Assembly (NCBI RefSeq): GCF_008830365.1
Contig: NZ_WBKI01000001.1
Coordinates: 372,001-436,000 of the forward strand
Source: Serratia proteamaculans
GTDB taxonomy: Bacteria > Pseudomonadota > Gammaproteobacteria > Enterobacterales > Enterobacteriaceae
Length of the DNA: 64,000 nucleotides
Direction of reading: 5' to 3'
Position numbers and translations under genes: made by a program. The notes under the pieces were generated by a model. It did no database searches. It saw only the letters and a program-made list of their open reading frames with translations, and was not told where the DNA came from. Positions 18,591 through 27,759 of the stretch are shown in pieces; the stretch's first letter is position 1; each line of letters opens with the position of its first letter.

Positions 18591-19451
18591 TCAAGGCTTC
18601 GCGTTGAGCAAGCCCTCTTCGTGACGTTGTAACGGTCTGAACTTGCTGTAGAGCAGGGCGACCACAAACAGAATCGCCTGGACGATCACAATGCAGGGGC
18701 CGGTAGCGCCGTCGATGTGGAAGCTGATTAAGGTGCCGAGCACGCAGGAGAATACCGATACCACCGTGGCGACTATCAGCATGCGATCAAAGCTGCGGCA
18801 CAGCATAAAGGCAATAATGCCCGGTGCGATCAGCATCGCAATCACCAGGATCACCCCCACCGCCTGCAGCGAGGCGACAATGGTCAGCGCCAACAGGCAC
18901 AGCAGCCCGTAGTGCAAGAGCTTCACTGGCAAGCCAATTACCCTGGCATGGTTGGGATCGAAACAGTAGAGCATTAAATCTTTGCGTTTCAGCAGCACCA
19001 CCAGCAGGGTAATGCCGGCCATCAGCAGCGTTTGCTTCAGCTCGGCGTCGGTAATGCCCAGCATATTGCCGAACAGGATGTGGCTCAGATGCTGGTCGGT
19101 ATCGACGCGTGAAAACAACACCAGCCCGAAGGCGAACATGCCTGAGAACACGATACCCATCACCGTATCTTCTTTCACCCGGCTGTTTTCCTTCAGGTAA
19201 CCGGTGGCGACCGCACAGAAAATACCGGAGAAAAATGCGCCGATCACCACCGGGATGCCGAGCACGAACGCCAGCACGATGCCGGGCAGCACCGCATGCG
19301 AGATGGCATCCCCCATCAGCGACCAGCCTTTGAGGACCAGATAACACGATAACACCGCACACACTACGCCAGTGACGATAGCGGCCAGGATCGCCCGCTG
19401 CATAAACGGGTAGGCGAAGGGTTCGCTGAGCAGTTGATACAGAGTTTCCAT
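18591..19451 (-). CDS. sitD: Mn/Fe ABC transporter permease SitD (YfeD-like)
   Basis: Inner membrane permease of the ABC-3 family (286 residues, about eight helices) for manganese and ferrous iron. Family segments LKGWSLMGDAISHAVLPGIVLA, LFGNMLGITDAEL and IAPGIIAFML are clear. It forms a heteromeric channel with SitC. It is last in sitABCD, with the start codon overlapping the sitC stop. Confidence 0.93.
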   Translation of the reverse strand: METLYQLLSEPFAYPFMQRAILAAIVTGVVCAVLSCYLVLKGWSLMGDAISHAVLPGIVLAFVLGIPVVIGAFFSGIFCAVATGYLKENSRVKEDTVMGIVFSGMFAFGLVLFSRVDTDQHLSHILFGNMLGITDAELKQTLLMAGITLLVVLLKRKDLMLYCFDPNHARVIGLPVKLLHYGLLCLLALTIVASLQAVGVILVIAMLIAPGIIAFMLCRSFDRMLIVATVVSVFSCVLGTLISFHIDGATGPCIVIVQAILFVVALLYSKFRPLQRHEEGLLNAKP

Positions 19452-20311
19452 CAGTGGCCTCCGGTCTGTTCACGTGCCACACGGCGTTTGGATGCCAGCA
19501 GACCGTGTTTGGGGGCGAAGAAAAAGGCTGCCAGGAACACCAGCGTCTGCAGGGTCACGATCACCCCACCGGTTGCGCCGTCGAGGAAGAAACTCAGGTA
19601 GGCACCGAAACCGCTGGTCAGCGCGCCGATCACGATAGCGATTATTACCAGTCGACTGAAGCGGTCGGTCAGCAGATAGGCAGTTGCCCCCGGCGTGATG
19701 ACCATGGCGATCACCAAAATCGCGCCGACGGTTTGTAATGCCGCCACGGTGCAGGCGCTGAGCAGGGTGAAGAACAGGATCTTCAACCGCAGCGGCGACA
19801 GGCCGATCGACACCGCATGGTTTTCATCAAAGAACACCGCCAGCAGGTCTTTCCACACCAGGCACAGGATCAGCAGTGAAACGCCGATGATAATCTCGAC
19901 CTGCAACACGTCTTCGTCGGCGATACCGAGAATATTGCCGAAGATAATCGACTGCACGTTAACCGAGGTCGGGTTGAGCGAAACGATCAGCAGACCGACG
20001 GCAAAGAAGGTGGAAAAGATAAAGCCGATAATCGCGTCTTCGCGCAGGCGGGTGACGTGGCGTACCAGCGTCATGGCTAGCGCGGCCAGCATACCGGTGA
20101 AAAATGCCCCGGCGGCGTAGGGCAGGCCCAGCGCATAGGCTCCGGCGACACCGGGTACCACCGAGTGCGACAGTGCGTCACCCATCAGTGACCAGCCTTT
20201 CAGCATCAGGTAAGCGGAAAGAAACGCGCAGGCGGCACCAACGATGGCACTGACCCAAATGGCTTTAACCATGTAGTTGTAACTGAAGGGTTGCAGCAGA
20301 AGTTCCAGCAT
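19451..20311 (-). CDS. sitC: Mn/Fe ABC transporter permease SitC (YfeC-like)
   Basis: Second permease of the metal transporter, 286 residues and paralogous to SitD: both contain LKGWSLMGDA(I/L)SH and the LFFTLLSACTVAALQTVGAILVIAMVITPGA type helix. The start [25 protein letters not shown] overlaps the stop of sitB by one base, indicating translational coupling. The C-terminus ends in a basic, Gly-rich tail. Confidence 0.93.
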   Translation of the reverse strand: MLELLLQPFSYNYMVKAIWVSAIVGAACAFLSAYLMLKGWSLMGDALSHSVVPGVAGAYALGLPYAAGAFFTGMLAALAMTLVRHVTRLREDAIIGFIFSTFFAVGLLIVSLNPTSVNVQSIIFGNILGIADEDVLQVEIIIGVSLLILCLVWKDLLAVFFDENHAVSIGLSPLRLKILFFTLLSACTVAALQTVGAILVIAMVITPGATAYLLTDRFSRLVIIAIVIGALTSGFGAYLSFFLDGATGGVIVTLQTLVFLAAFFFAPKHGLLASKRRVAREQTGGH

Positions 20312-21201
20312 CAGGGTTGTTTCTCCTTTGGCTGGCTCTGCGCAGGCGGATCGCTCTTGGTATGGCCATAGAACACCGCCGGGCGCTCGTCATCGGTCAA
20401 CACCGTCACGGTGCGCGGATCGTTGTCGTCGTGCAGGTCTGGGCCGGACAGGTTGATATGGCGCAGTACGCCGCCGAACGCCTGTTCCAGATTGCTCTGG
20501 GTAAAGGTTGTTTCGGTCGGTCCTGCGGCCAGCACAGTGCGGTTAATCAGGATCACCCGATCGCAAAACTCCGGCACGCTGCCCAGGTTATGGGTGGAGA
20601 CCAGGATCAGGTGGCCTTCATCGCGCAGCGCACGCAGCAGGTCGATAATGGCGTTCTCGGTTTTGACGTCGACACCGGTAAAGGGTTCGTCCAGCAGCAG
20701 GACCGTGCCTTGTTGTGCCAGTGCTCGCGCCAGAAAGACGCGTTTTTTCTGGCCTCCGGAAAGCTCACCAATCTGGCGAGAGCGCAGTTCGCTCAGACCC
20801 ACGCGCTCCAGCGCCTTATCGACCCGCAGTCGGTCTTCCTTTGAAGGAATGCGCAGGAAGTTCATCTTGCCATAGCGGCCCATCATCACCACGTCTTCCA
20901 CCAATACCGGGAAATTCCAGTCAACCTCTTCGGTTTGCGGGACGTAGGCGATGACGTTTTTCTTTAGTGCTTGCGCGACTGGCTGCTCGTTGAGCTGTAC
21001 GCGGCCGGTGGTGGGCCTGACCAGTCCCATGATGCTTTTGAACAGGGTCGACTTGCCGCTGCCGTTGACGCCAACCAGCGCGCAGATGGCACCACCGCTC
21101 AGGGTAAAGCTGGCGTTGTGGATCGCGGTATGGCCGTTATTGTAGGTCACGGTAACGTCGTCCACGCTCAATTCAGGGCGGACAAAAACCTCAGTGGTCA
21201 T
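20311..21201 (-). CDS. sitB: Mn/Fe ABC transporter ATPase SitB (YfeB-like)
   Basis: Cytosolic ATP-binding subunit of 296 residues. Walker A is GVNGSGKST (about 43-51), the signature is [15 protein letters not shown], and Walker B is [12 protein letters not shown]. The tail after about residue 245 (with [20 protein letters not shown]) is longer than a minimal ABC domain, as in YfeB. The start overlaps the end of sitA by four bases. Confidence 0.94.
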   Translation of the reverse strand: MTTEVFVRPELSVDDVTVTYNNGHTAIHNASFTLSGGAICALVGVNGSGKSTLFKSIMGLVRPTTGRVQLNEQPVAQALKKNVIAYVPQTEEVDWNFPVLVEDVVMMGRYGKMNFLRIPSKEDRLRVDKALERVGLSELRSRQIGELSGGQKKRVFLARALAQQGTVLLLDEPFTGVDVKTENAIIDLLRALRDEGHLILVSTHNLGSVPEFCDRVILINRTVLAAGPTETTFTQSNLEQAFGGVLRHINLSGPDLHDDNDPRTVTVLTDDERPAVFYGHTKSDPPAQSQPKEKQP

Positions 21202-22142
21202 TGATCAAATCCTTTGGCAATGGTTTGTACGGTGACATTGAGCAGGTCGATATAAGTCGGTACCGGACCGTTCTGAGTGGACAGCGAATCGACATACAGC
21301 ACACCGCCGTATTTTGCACTGGTCTCTTTCGCCACCTGTTTTGCCGGCTTGTCGGAAATGGTGCTTTCGCTGAAGACCACCGGAATATGGTGGGCGCGCA
21401 CGGCGTCGATTACCCGGCGGACCTGCTGCGGTGACCCCTGTTCATCGGCGTTGATCGGCCACAGGTACACTTCTTTCAACTGATAGTCTTTCGCCAGATA
21501 GCTGAAGGCGCCTTCACTGGTCACCAGCCAACGCTGGGCTTCAGGAATGCGTGCCAGACGTTCGCGCAGTGGCGCGTCCAACGCGGCAATTTTGGCAGCA
21601 TAGGCTTTGGCATTACGGTTATAGATTTCTGCGTTGGCCGGATCGTGCTGCACCAGTGCTTTACGGATATTTTCGATATACACCAATGCGTTGCTGGCGG
21701 ACATCCAGGCGTGTGGGTTCGGGTTGCCGTTATACGGTCCTTCGCGGATCGGCAGTGGGGTGATGCCTTCGGTGACTACCGCAGCGGGCACCTGTTTGAT
21801 GTTCTCGAAGAAGCGCTGGAACCAACGTTCCAGATTCATGCCGTTCCACAGGATCAGGTCAGCATGTTGTGCCTTGACGATATCGCGTGGCGTTGGCTGG
21901 TAATCGTGGATTTCTGCGCCCGGTTTGGTGATTGACTCCACCACGGCGGCGTCACCGGCCACGTTTTGGGCGATATCCTGAATGATGGTAAAGGTGGTTA
22001 CCACGCGCAGCTTTTTTTCCGCCAATGCGCCATGGCTGGCGAGACCGGCGGTCAATAATAGACACAGCAGGGCGACAGGGCGGAAAAAACCCCGGGGCTT
22101 AATCAGGGACAGGCGGGGAAAAGCGCGTTGTTTCATAAACAT
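21198..22142 (-). CDS. sitA: Mn/Fe-binding periplasmic protein SitA (YfeA-like)
   Basis: Cluster A-I (TroA-type) solute-binding protein of 314 residues with a long basic signal peptide ending near GALA. The four metal ligands of the YfeA family are in place: His in [11 protein letters not shown], His in NPNPHAWMS, Glu in VTSEGAFS and the acidic pair region [14 protein letters not shown] lies eight bases before the ATG used. It is the first gene of the sit operon and has a strong Fur box directly upstream. Confidence 0.95.
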   Translation of the reverse strand: MFMKQRAFPRLSLIKPRGFFRPVALLCLLLTAGLASHGALAEKKLRVVTTFTIIQDIAQNVAGDAAVVESITKPGAEIHDYQPTPRDIVKAQHADLILWNGMNLERWFQRFFENIKQVPAAVVTEGITPLPIREGPYNGNPNPHAWMSASNALVYIENIRKALVQHDPANAEIYNRNAKAYAAKIAALDAPLRERLARIPEAQRWLVTSEGAFSYLAKDYQLKEVYLWPINADEQGSPQQVRRVIDAVRAHHIPVVFSESTISDKPAKQVAKETSAKYGGVLYVDSLSTQNGPVPTYIDLLNVTVQTIAKGFDQ

Positions 22143-22164
22143 GGTGACATCTCCTGGCTCAAAT

Positions 22165-22183
22165 GAAAATGATTATCAATATC
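22165..22183 (-). promoter_or_regulatory. Fur box of the sitABCD operon
   Basis: GAAAATGATTATCAATATC matches the 19-bp Fur consensus at 16 positions. It lies 23 bp upstream of the sitA start. MntR control is also common for this operon, but I cannot pick out an MntR box. Confidence 0.8.
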
Positions 22184-22272
22184 AATTAGAGCAAAGTCAA
22201 GCGTCACCTGCCGGCGGACTGCCGGTTATTTACTCCGTGGGAAAATAATACCGCCTGGTGAGTTATAGCATT

Positions 22273-22572
22273 TTATGTATCAGCATGTAACCGCTTAAGG
22301 TAGTCGTTGTAGGTGACAATATCGACCTCGGGTGTTTTCCCCAGAGCCACCTCCGCCAGCTTCTGTGCCAGGAGCAGTACATCCTGTTGATCCAATGGGG
22401 TTATCAACGCAAAGCTGTTGCTGCCCAACTCATGCGGAACGCCATTTTCGTCGGTCACCGACGTGACAAATCCCTGAAGGGTTAATTGTCCTGTCAGCTT
22501 GGCCAAATCAGCTAATCCTTCTTCCTGATAGCGAAAAGTCACCACAAAACACGTCGTTGCAGATTGACTCAT
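22273..22572 (-). CDS. GhoS-like type V antitoxin family protein (no GhoT nearby)
   Basis: A 99-residue small protein resembling the endoribonuclease antitoxin GhoS of E. coli. The core TDENGVPHELGSNSFALITPL parallels the E. coli segment ADEYGIPRQLNENSFAITTSL, and the ferredoxin-like pattern (VVTFRY strand at the start, IVTYNDYLKRL at the end) also fits. GhoS cleaves mRNA of the membrane toxin GhoT. No GhoT-like small membrane ORF occurs downstream: the 130 bp to sitA holds only the sit promoter region. Similarity is from memory and moderate, so family assignment is likely but function is inferred. Confidence 0.65.
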   Translation of the reverse strand: MSQSATTCFVVTFRYQEEGLADLAKLTGQLTLQGFVTSVTDENGVPHELGSNSFALITPLDQQDVLLLAQKLAEVALGKTPEVDIVTYNDYLKRLHADT

Positions 22573-22681
22573 AAATCACCTCTTGGTATACGAGTAGCTT
22601 GAGATTAGACCAAAAAAAGCGTACAGGCGTCCTTACAAGTTGTATATGCTACGCAACTCATTGAAAGGAGTGAGGGATTCT

Positions 22682-23347
22682 GTGAAAACAAAAATAGGTT
22701 GCCTGACGGCAATTTTGCTTTTGTCGGGGTGTGCCAAAGACCCACAAACAGCAAACAATATTTCAGGCAGTGGCACATCGCGTGGCGGTTGGTTAAAGAC
22801 CCCCCCGCAGGCTCCAGTTAACCGTACGGGGACACCGGTAGCCTATAACGATTACATTCGTCAGGCCGCTAACAGCTATGGCGTAGACGAAACGCTGATT
22901 AAAGCGATTATTCAGGTGGAGTCTGGGTTTAACCCGAACGCCGTAAGCACGTCGAACGCAGTCGGGTTAATGCAGTTAAAACCTTCAACCGCCGGGCGTG
23001 ACGCCTATCGTCTGAAAGGAAGAAGCGGGCAGCCAAGCTCGCGTGAGTTGAAGGATCCGGCGGTTAATATTGATCTGGGAACGGCCTATATCAATATTCT
23101 TCAAAGCCAGCAGCTAGCCGGGATCAACGATCCACAAACATTACGCTACGCTACCATCGTTTCTTATGTGAATGGGGCAGGCGCCATGCTGCGCACCTTC
23201 TCATCAGACAAGCGCGTGGCGGTGAACCGCATCAACCAGATGAGTCCGGATGAGTTCTATCAACACATTCAGAAAAAGCATCCGGCTCCACAGGCGCCAC
23301 GCTATTTATGGAAGGTGACCACTGCCTACCAGGCGATGTCACCCTAG
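22682..23347 (+). CDS. emtA: Membrane-bound lytic transglycosylase EmtA (MltE)
   Basis: Outer membrane lipoprotein that cleaves peptidoglycan glycan strands endolytically. The lysozyme-like SLT domain spans about residues 60-215 with catalytic Glu in IIQVESGFNPNAVS and the motifs NAVGLMQLKPSTAGRD and SYVNGAGAMLRTFSSD as in E. coli. I chose the GTG at 22682, which gives a compact lipoprotein signal (VKTKIGCLTAILLLSGC) preceded by AAGGAG eleven bases upstream; an ATG 42 bp earlier is possible. The linker after the lipobox is about 20 residues longer than in E. coli. Confidence 0.9.
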   Translation: MKTKIGCLTAILLLSGCAKDPQTANNISGSGTSRGGWLKTPPQAPVNRTGTPVAYNDYIRQAANSYGVDETLIKAIIQVESGFNPNAVSTSNAVGLMQLKPSTAGRDAYRLKGRSGQPSSRELKDPAVNIDLGTAYINILQSQQLAGINDPQTLRYATIVSYVNGAGAMLRTFSSDKRVAVNRINQMSPDEFYQHIQKKHPAPQAPRYLWKVTTAYQAMSP

Positions 23348-23364
23348 TTCAGATTTGTTAGTCA

Positions 23365-23395
23365 AACTGGCCGCCAAAACGGCCGGTTTTTTTTA
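23365..23395 (+). terminator. Terminator of emtA
   Basis: Stem CTGGCCG / CGGCCGG with a CCAAAA loop followed by T8. The following roughly 260 bp to the dehydrogenase operon are AT-rich and should hold its promoter; I could not identify a specific regulator site there. Confidence 0.92.
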
Positions 23396-23656
23396 TGGTT
23401 AGACGGTAAAATCGCGACACATCTCCCATTTCTCGTTATTTCCCATCCTGTTACCTGAAAAAACGCACGAATAGTTAATTTTACATTAGCCATCAATTCT
23501 TTACGTTCATTCAATAAGTTACCGGTAACATTGTGGCGTTTGCTCATATTCTGAGCTTCAATAAACATACAAATAAGTAACAATTTATGTTTAAAACCCG
23601 CATCGACCGCAAGGTTGAGGTTAAATAGTTGTGATTATCTTTGGATGGAATGTGAC

Positions 23657-24382
23657 ATGTCGGACGATAAAACTAACAATTCACGGCGCGATTTCCTGTT
23701 GAAATCGATGACTTTAATTCCCGCAGCGGTGATTGGCGGCAGCGGCGTTAGCGCGCTGACGGCCTCGATACCGGCGGTTGCGGCAACGGACACCCCAAAA
23801 CAAAACGACTACCAGCCTACGTTCTTCACCCCGGAGGAGTGGGGCTTCGTCAAGGCGGCGACGGCACGGCTGATCCCGGCCGACGATCGCGGTCCTGGCG
23901 CGCTGGAAGCCGGTGTACCGGAGTTTATCGATCGTCAGATGAATACCCCGTACGCCACCGGTTCGATCTGGTATATGCAGGGGCCGTTTAACCCGGATGT
24001 ACCGAAAGAAATGGGTTACCAATTGCCGCTGGTACCGAAACAGATCTACAACCTGGGCATCGCGGACGCCGATGCCTATTGCAAGAAAACCGCCGGTAAA
24101 CCCTTTGCCGAACTGGACGCTGCACAGCAGGATGCGCTGCTGCAGAAATTTGAGTCCGGTGAAGCGGAATTCGCGCAGTTGCCTGCCAAACTGTTCTTCT
24201 CCTATCTGCTGCAAAACACCCGCGAAGGTTTCTTCAGCGATCCGATCCATGGCGGTAATAAAGACATGGTCGGCTGGAAGCTGATTAATTTTCCGGGCGC
24301 ACGCGCCGACTTTATGGACTGGGTTGAGCGAGGGGAACGTTATCCCTTACCTCCGGTTTCAATTCGTGGGGAGAGGGGGTAA
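23657..24382 (+). CDS. Gluconate/ketogluconate dehydrogenase gamma (small, Tat-exported) subunit
   Basis: Small subunit (241 residues) of a membrane-bound FAD sugar acid dehydrogenase of the gluconate 2-dehydrogenase subunit 3 family. It has a twin-arginine signal [10 protein letters not shown] (Arg10-Arg11) and an Ala-rich h-region ending near AVAA, so the folded complex is probably exported with the flavoprotein riding along. The core has [26 protein letters not shown], typical of the family. The start at 23657 puts the Tat motif at the correct distance. Two bases separate it from the flavoprotein gene. Confidence 0.9.
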   Translation: MSDDKTNNSRRDFLLKSMTLIPAAVIGGSGVSALTASIPAVAATDTPKQNDYQPTFFTPEEWGFVKAATARLIPADDRGPGALEAGVPEFIDRQMNTPYATGSIWYMQGPFNPDVPKEMGYQLPLVPKQIYNLGIADADAYCKKTAGKPFAELDAAQQDALLQKFESGEAEFAQLPAKLFFSYLLQNTREGFFSDPIHGGNKDMVGWKLINFPGARADFMDWVERGERYPLPPVSIRGERG

Positions 24383-24384
24383 CA

Positions 24385-26166
24385 ATGGCAACGGTAATGA
24401 AAAAAGTAGACGCGGTGATCGTCGGCTTCGGTTGGGTGGGCGCGATTATGGCCAAAGAGCTGACCGAAGCGGGGTTGAACGTGGTGGCGCTGGAGCGCGG
24501 CCCGATGCGCGATACCTATCCGGATGGTTCCTATCCGCAGGTGATCGACGAACTGACCTATAACATCCGCCGCAAGCTGTTCCAGGATCTGTCGAAAAGC
24601 ACCGTGACCATTCGTCACAATACCAACCAGGCTGCGGTTCCTTACCGTCAGTTGGCGGCGTTCCTGCCGGGTACCGGCGTGGGCGGCGCAGGCCTGCACT
24701 GGTCTGGTGTGCATTTTCGCATCGACCCTATCGAGCTGCGCATGCGTAGCCATTACGAAGAGCGTTATGGCAAAAGCTTTATCCCGAAGGACATGACTAT
24801 CCAGGACTTCGGTGTCACCTACGACGAGCTGGAGCCGTTCTTCGACAAGGCCGAAAAAGTGTTCGGAACCTCCGGCACCGCCTGGACCGTTAAGGGGCAG
24901 AAGATGGCGCCGAAGGGCGGAAACCCCTTCGCGGCTGACCGTTCCGACAACTTCCCGTTGCCGGCGCAGAAGAATACGTTCTCTGCGCAGATGTTCGAGA
25001 AAGCGGCGCGGGACGTGGGCTATCACCCGTATAACCTGCCTTCCGCCAACACCTCGGATTCCTATACCAACCCGTATGGCGCGCAGATGGGGCCGTGCAA
25101 CTTCTGCGGTTTCTGCAGTGGCTACGCCTGCTACATGTATTCCAAAGCCTCGCCGAACGTCAATATTCTGCCGGCATTGCGCATGGAGAAACGCTTCGAA
25201 CTGCGCACCAACGCCAACGTGTTGAAAGTGAACCTGACCGCCGACAAGTCTCGTGCGACCGGGGTGAACTACATTGACGCGCAGGGCCGTGAAATCGAAC
25301 AGCCGGCGGAGTTGGTGATCCTGGGGGCGTTCCAGTTCCACAACGTGCATTTGATGCTGCTGTCCGGCATCGGTAAACCTTACGATCCGGTGACCGGCGA
25401 AGGTGTGGTAGGCCGTAACTTCGCTTACCAAAATCTGACCACCATCAAGGCGTTCTTCGACAAAGACGTCTTCACTAACCCGTTTATCGGCGCGGGTGGT
25501 AACGGGGTCGGGGTCGACGATTTCAACGCCGACAACTTTGACCATGCCAAAGCAGGCTTTGTTGGCGGTTCCCCGTTCTGGGTCAACCAGGCGGGCACCA
25601 AACCTATCTCCGGCTTGCCAACCCCTCCGGGCACTCCGGCCTGGGGCAGCAAGTGGAAAGCGGCAGTAGCGGATGCCTACACCCATCATCTGTCGATGGA
25701 CGCCCACGGCGCGCATCAGTCGTATCGCAGCAACTATCTGGACCTCGATCCCAACTACAAGAACGTGTTCGGCCAGCCACTGCTGCGCATGACGTTCGAC
25801 TGGCAGGAAAACGACGTCAAGATGTCTCAATTTATGTACGACAAAATGGCGCCGATCGCCAAGGCCATGAACCCGAAACTGATTGCTGGCAGCCCGAAAA
25901 ACGCCGACAGCCATTTCGATACTACCAGCTACCAAACCACCCATATGAACGGTGGCGCGGTGATGGGGGAAGATCCCAAGACCAGTGCGGTGAACCGCTA
26001 TCTGCAAAGCTGGGACGTGCATAACGTGTTCTCGATCGGGGCATCGGCCTTCCCGCAAGGGCTGGGTTACAACCCGACCGGCACCGTGGCCGCGTTGGCT
26101 TATTGGTCTGCACGCGCTATTCGCGAGCAGTATCTGAAAAACCCAGGCCCTTTGGTGCAGGCATAA
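24385..26166 (+). CDS. Gluconate/ketogluconate dehydrogenase flavoprotein (alpha) subunit, GMC-type
   Basis: FAD-dependent catalytic subunit of 593 residues that oxidises gluconate or 2-ketogluconate on the periplasmic face. The dinucleotide-binding motif is VIVGFGWVGAIMAKELTEAG (GxGxxG, about 10-29) followed by ALERG. A Cys-rich patch GPCNFCGFCSGYACYMYSKASPN near 235 is typical of this subgroup and may hold a cluster or disulfides. The C-terminus GYNPTGTVAALAYWSARAI is the GMC terminal motif. It has no signal peptide of its own, consistent with co-export with the gamma subunit. Whether the substrate is gluconate or 2-ketogluconate cannot be decided here. Confidence 0.9.
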   Translation: MATVMKKVDAVIVGFGWVGAIMAKELTEAGLNVVALERGPMRDTYPDGSYPQVIDELTYNIRRKLFQDLSKSTVTIRHNTNQAAVPYRQLAAFLPGTGVGGAGLHWSGVHFRIDPIELRMRSHYEERYGKSFIPKDMTIQDFGVTYDELEPFFDKAEKVFGTSGTAWTVKGQKMAPKGGNPFAADRSDNFPLPAQKNTFSAQMFEKAARDVGYHPYNLPSANTSDSYTNPYGAQMGPCNFCGFCSGYACYMYSKASPNVNILPALRMEKRFELRTNANVLKVNLTADKSRATGVNYIDAQGREIEQPAELVILGAFQFHNVHLMLLSGIGKPYDPVTGEGVVGRNFAYQNLTTIKAFFDKDVFTNPFIGAGGNGVGVDDFNADNFDHAKAGFVGGSPFWVNQAGTKPISGLPTPPGTPAWGSKWKAAVADAYTHHLSMDAHGAHQSYRSNYLDLDPNYKNVFGQPLLRMTFDWQENDVKMSQFMYDKMAPIAKAMNPKLIAGSPKNADSHFDTTSYQTTHMNGGAVMGEDPKTSAVNRYLQSWDVHNVFSIGASAFPQGLGYNPTGTVAALAYWSARAIREQYLKNPGPLVQA

Positions 26167-26178
26167 GGACGGCGACTG

Positions 26179-27498
26179 ATGAAAGCATTTGTTCCCGCAC
26201 TGGTTCTCAGTGCACTGAGTTTCTCCGTCTGGGCGCAGGACGCCACGGTCAGCAGCGAGTTGATCAAACGCGGCGAGTATCTGGCGCGTGCCGGTGACTG
26301 CGTGGCTTGCCACACCAACGGCAAAAGCGGTAAAGAGTTTGCCGGTGGTCTGGCGATGGAAACGCCGATCGGCACCATTTATTCCACTAATATCTCACCG
26401 GACAAGAAAACCGGTATCGGTGATTACAGCTTCGAAGACTTCGACAACGCGGTACGCAAGGGCGTCGCCAAAAACGGCAGCACCCTGTACCCGGCGATGC
26501 CGTATCCATCGTTTGCGCTGGTGAAAGAGGACGACATGCGTGCCATGTATGCCTACTTCATGCACGGCGTACCGGCGGTAGAGCAGGCCAACAAGGATTC
26601 CGACATCCCCTGGCCGCTGTCAATGCGCTGGCCGCTAAGTATCTGGCGCGGCATGTTTGCGCCATCACCGGCGGATTTTGTGGCTGACGCCAAGGCCGAT
26701 CCGGTGATTGAGCGGGGTCGCTATCTGGTGGAAGGGTTAGGCCACTGCGGTGCCTGCCATACGCCACGTAGCATTACCATGCAGGAAAAAGCGCTGAGCA
26801 ATAACGACGGTGACAACTACCTGGCCGGCAGCAATGCGCCGATCGACGGTTGGGTCGCCTCCAGCCTGCGCGGTGATAACAAGGACGGGTTGGGCACCTG
26901 GAGCGAGGCCGAACTGACCGAGTTCCTGAAAACCGGCCGTAACGATAAGTCGATTGTGTTTGGCGGTATGAGCGACGTGGTTGAGCATAGCCTGCAGTAT
27001 CTCAGCGATGAAGATCTGACGGCGATCTCGCGTTACCTGAAAACGTTGCCGCCGAAAGACGGTAAACAACAGCCAGCACCGGTAGAAGACAGCGTAGCCA
27101 AGGATCTGTGGCGGGGTGACGACAGCAAGCCCGGGGCGGCGCTGTACGTCGATAACTGCGCGGCCTGCCACCGTACCGATGGCGTGGGCTACAAACGCGC
27201 CTTCCCGGCGCTGAAGGGCAATCCGGTGGTGCAGACCGAAGATGCGACCTCGTTGATCCACATTGTGCTGACTGGTAACACCACGCCAGCGGTGAAGGGG
27301 GCGGTATCCAACATCACCATGCCACCGTTTGGCTGGCGCCTGAACGATCAGCAGGTAGCGGAAGTGGTTAACTTCATCCGCTCAAGCTGGGGTAACAGCG
27401 CCAAGCCGGTCAGCGCCTCGGACGTGGCCAGCGTGCGAAAAGACCAGAAGGACATGGGGAGCGCTGCGGTGCCGGAACATCCGGACGCGAACAAGTAA
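26179..27498 (+). CDS. Triheme cytochrome c subunit of the membrane-bound dehydrogenase
   Basis: Electron-transfer subunit of 439 residues. A Sec signal peptide (cleaved after SVWAQ) is followed by three CxxCH heme c motifs: CVACH at 41-45, CGACH at 190-194 and CAACH at 327-331. This is the arrangement in alcohol, gluconate and ketogluconate dehydrogenase cytochrome subunits, which pass electrons to ubiquinone. The last 30 residues lack a strong membrane helix, so membrane attachment is not obvious. Third gene of the operon, 12 bp after the flavoprotein, and followed by a terminator. Confidence 0.93.
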   Translation: MKAFVPALVLSALSFSVWAQDATVSSELIKRGEYLARAGDCVACHTNGKSGKEFAGGLAMETPIGTIYSTNISPDKKTGIGDYSFEDFDNAVRKGVAKNGSTLYPAMPYPSFALVKEDDMRAMYAYFMHGVPAVEQANKDSDIPWPLSMRWPLSIWRGMFAPSPADFVADAKADPVIERGRYLVEGLGHCGACHTPRSITMQEKALSNNDGDNYLAGSNAPIDGWVASSLRGDNKDGLGTWSEAELTEFLKTGRNDKSIVFGGMSDVVEHSLQYLSDEDLTAISRYLKTLPPKDGKQQPAPVEDSVAKDLWRGDDSKPGAALYVDNCAACHRTDGVGYKRAFPALKGNPVVQTEDATSLIHIVLTGNTTPAVKGAVSNITMPPFGWRLNDQQVAEVVNFIRSSWGNSAKPVSASDVASVRKDQKDMGSAAVPEHPDANK

Positions 27499-27509
27499 GT
27501 CATCCTCCC

Positions 27510-27537
27510 GGGGCCTCATCAGAGGCCCCAGATTTTT
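27510..27537 (+). terminator. Terminator of the dehydrogenase operon
   Basis: Perfect 8-bp stem GGGGCCTC / GAGGCCCC with an ATCA loop followed by AGATTTTT. Confidence 0.9.
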
Positions 27538-27759
27538 GTGCTGCCAACGCCGATTTTCACCGCAATCATTGTTCGCGAAGTAGCCACTCAGCCAGTGAAA
27601 GATAGACCCGGGCAGCGTTTTTAATTATCCTTTGCCGTCCTTTGACCAGGCATAAGAATGAAAATCTGAGTTAATCCACTGATTATTATTAAAAATTCGC
27701 GGAGAAGGATATCCCGTTAGGCGCAATCGTTGTCGCTGCAGATTAAGGTAAGCTTTCCT

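Noticed and set aside
19451-19482. Alternative frame spanning the sitC-sitD junction
   Set aside because: The one-base overlap of sitC and sitD with intact permeases explains the junction.
24340-26313. 657-codon open frame antisense to the dehydrogenase flavoprotein
   Set aside because: Its composition is Arg/His/Val-rich with no recognisable domain, and it mirrors the codon bias of the well-supported GMC oxidoreductase on the other strand.
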